Assembly (NCBI RefSeq): GCF_000468095.1
Contig: NZ_ASZC01000018.1
Span: 62,001 to 126,000, forward strand
Origin: Pantoea sp. AS-PWVM4
Lineage (GTDB): Bacteria; Pseudomonadota; Gammaproteobacteria; Enterobacterales; Enterobacteriaceae
Reading direction: 5' to 3'
Length of the DNA: 64,000 nt
This document shows positions 62,820-64,000 of this stretch, piece by piece. The notes beneath the pieces are model-generated. The model was given only the letters and a program-made list of their open reading frames with translations. It was not told where the DNA came from and did not search any database. The stretch's first letter is position 1; every line of letters starts with the position of its first letter. The position numbers and the translations under genes were made by a program.

Positions 62820-64000
62820 TTAATTTAACATAATCATGATTATGCGAACTAAATATGTAATGGCCAAATTGGGATGTCCGCCTCGGAGATGCGGATGTTT
62901 TCCTGGTGTTGTGAGCCCCAGATGCTCCCGGTACTTCACCGGACTCATCGCACCTAATGATATTTTGATTCTCTTCTCGTTATACCAGCGTATGTACCTG
63001 TCCAGGAAGCACATAAAATCTTCCAGCGTTGCGCCCGCCCAGTTTCTGCCGTAGTACATTTCATTTTTGACCCGCCCGAAGAAGCCTTCGCACGCCGCAT
63101 TATCCGACGAGCAACCCTTGCGTGACATGGACCTTATAAGACCCGATCCGTTGATACGATCCAGCCAGCCCGACCACCGGTAATGGCTGCCTCTGTCACT
63201 GTGTATCACCGGTCTTTCATTTTCGCTGAGCGTATCGATCGCATCATCGAGCATGGCGTTTACCAGTTTTGCGTCCGGACGTGTCCCTATGGTCCAGCTC
63301 ACCACTTTGCCATCAAAACAGTCGATGACTGGCGACAGATAGACCTTGCCTGCCGGAAGATGGAACTCGGTAATATCGGTCAGCCACTTCTCATTTGGCC
63401 TGCCCGAGCGAAAATTTCTGGCGAGAAGATTTTCTGGTGCCTGACCGATTTCTCCGCAGTAAGCGCTGTATCGCCGCCGCCCGACACGCTTAACAACCAG
63501 CTGTTCTTCAGCCATCAGTCTGCGGACAACCTTTTCTGAGATATACGTGTTGTTTTCCCGGAGCATCGCGTGGAGACGCCGGTAGCCATAGCAGCGGTAA
63601 TTTCCCTCAAAGATCTGTGCCATGGTTACACGTATTTTCGCGTACTTGTCATGCAGACGCAGGCTTGCTTTGTGATAAAAATAGCAACTGCGGGCAAGCT
63701 CCATAGCACTGAGCAGTTCAGCAACGGGATAGATTTCCTTAAGGGCATCAACGAGCCGGGTCTTCTCCCTGTTCTTCAGGGTCAGGACGCTGATGCCCAT
63801 GTCTTTTTTTATCAGTTCATTCGCTTTTGTCAGGATGTCACGCTCAAGCTGTAGCTGATGAACCTGCTGTTTAAGCTTCTTTATTTCATCGCGCAGTGCA
63901 TCCTGCTGCTTATCCTGAGAAGCTGGTTTACGATTACCCATGGAGTGATAAGCCTCATCGTCGATCAGGTCTTTCTTCCATTTGTACAGGACCGGAACGC
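62820..64000 (-). CDS. IS3-family transposase, 5' end outside window
   Basis: The frame is open through the right edge (VLYKWKKDLIDDEAYHS before the ATG at 63941), so the true start is outside. A leucine-zipper-like part (EIKKLKQQVHQLQLERDILT) precedes an integrase core with the DDE residues in NEKWLTDITEF, VIHSDRGSHY and DNAACEGFFGRVKNE. HTH, zipper and catalytic core lie in one frame, whereas many IS3 elements need a -1 shift between orfA and orfB. The last residues (HPHLRGGHPN onward) are probably encoded by the IS end and flanking DNA. Confidence 0.85.
   Translation of the reverse strand, partial: VPVLYKWKKDLIDDEAYHSMGNRKPASQDKQQDALRDEIKKLKQQVHQLQLERDILTKANELIKKDMGISVLTLKNREKTRLVDALKEIYPVAELLSAMELARSCYFYHKASLRLHDKYAKIRVTMAQIFEGNYRCYGYRRLHAMLRENNTYISEKVVRRLMAEEQLVVKRVGRRRYSAYCGEIGQAPENLLARNFRSGRPNEKWLTDITEFHLPAGKVYLSPVIDCFDGKVVSWTIGTRPDAKLVNAMLDDAIDTLSENERPVIHSDRGSHYRWSGWLDRINGSGLIRSMSRKGCSSDNAACEGFFGRVKNEMYYGRNWAGATLEDFMCFLDRYIRWYNEKRIKISLGAMSPVKYREHLGLTTPGKHPHLRGGHPNLAITYLVRIIMIMLN
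62875..64000 (-). mobile_element. IS3-family insertion sequence, truncated by the window edge
   Basis: The transposase gene identifies the family. IS3 elements end in TG...CA; a plausible inner end is the TGTCCGCCTCGG at 62875, after which the transposase frame runs on 18 codons into neighbouring DNA. The other end and the target duplication are outside the window, so the boundary is provisional. Confidence 0.55.

Noticed and set aside
1..64000. CRISPR arrays or complete prophage
   Set aside because: No regularly spaced repeats and no phage structural, integrase or lysis genes were seen.

Overview
The window looks like chromosomal DNA of a plant- or insect-associated enterobacterium, most likely Erwiniaceae (Pantoea/Erwinia-like). 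I infer this from enterobacterial housekeeping genes (pckA, digH), a Wza-Wzb-Wzc exopolysaccharide locus of the amylovoran/stewartan type, a hok/sok locus, and a recurrent short palindromic repeat built around GGCGCGATTTATCGCGCC. The species assignment is inference; no rRNA or tRNA gene was seen.

Layout. 1-5.2 kb: the 3' part of a very large orphan protein with an HEDGH (HExxH) motif, then an exported alpha/beta hydrolase behind two similar 20-bp inverted repeats. 6.0-26.0 kb: an exopolysaccharide locus. It opens with a degenerate EAL protein, an ops/JUMPstart element, a GfcA/YjbE-like peptide and a LuxR-type regulator. wza-wzb-wzc follow, then a pyruvyltransferase, Wzx, four glycosyltransferases, Wzy, a beta-helix polysaccharide enzyme, manC-manB, wcaJ, a 32-residue membrane peptide and a second LuxR-like regulator. 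The genes fit a Wzy-dependent pathway: WcaJ primes, the transferases extend (mannose supplied as GDP-mannose), Wzx flips, Wzy polymerises, and Wzc/Wzb/Wza export.

26-36.5 kb: a sugar isomerase-like protein, an orphan 485-aa protein, pckA, LysR regulators, a Fic/antitoxin pair, a quinone reductase-like/metallo-hydrolase pair, and two tiny paralogues resembling the ribosomal protein L7/L12 C-terminal domain. 36.5-40.5 kb: two exported paralogues, one broken by a nonsense codon and a frameshift. 40.7-49 kb: the most unusual part. It holds a 1069-aa protein with repeated helix-turn-helix-like modules and basic, proline-rich and acidic regions; an unannotated hok/sok locus; an ABC ATPase; and two tandem genes that fuse an Rhs/TccC-type core tip to five eukaryote-style C2H2 zinc fingers each.

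49-57.3 kb: a compact operon for peptide (or amino-acid conjugate) uptake and breakdown, made of binding protein, two permeases, M20 peptidase, D-cysteine desulfhydrase-like enzyme, ornithine cyclodeaminase-like enzyme and sulfurtransferase, with a divergent GntR regulator. Its probable ATPase lies on the far side of the zinc-finger genes. 57.3-64 kb: a yoeB toxin relic, digH (without a normal start codon), hypothetical genes, a DUF1345 membrane protein, a soluble PAS-PAS chemoreceptor, and an IS3-family transposase running off the right edge.

The best candidate for something undescribed is the Rhs-tip/C2H2 zinc-finger gene pair, possibly together with the neighbouring 1069-aa protein. All three look built to act on nucleic acid, perhaps in a eukaryotic host; that last step is inference.
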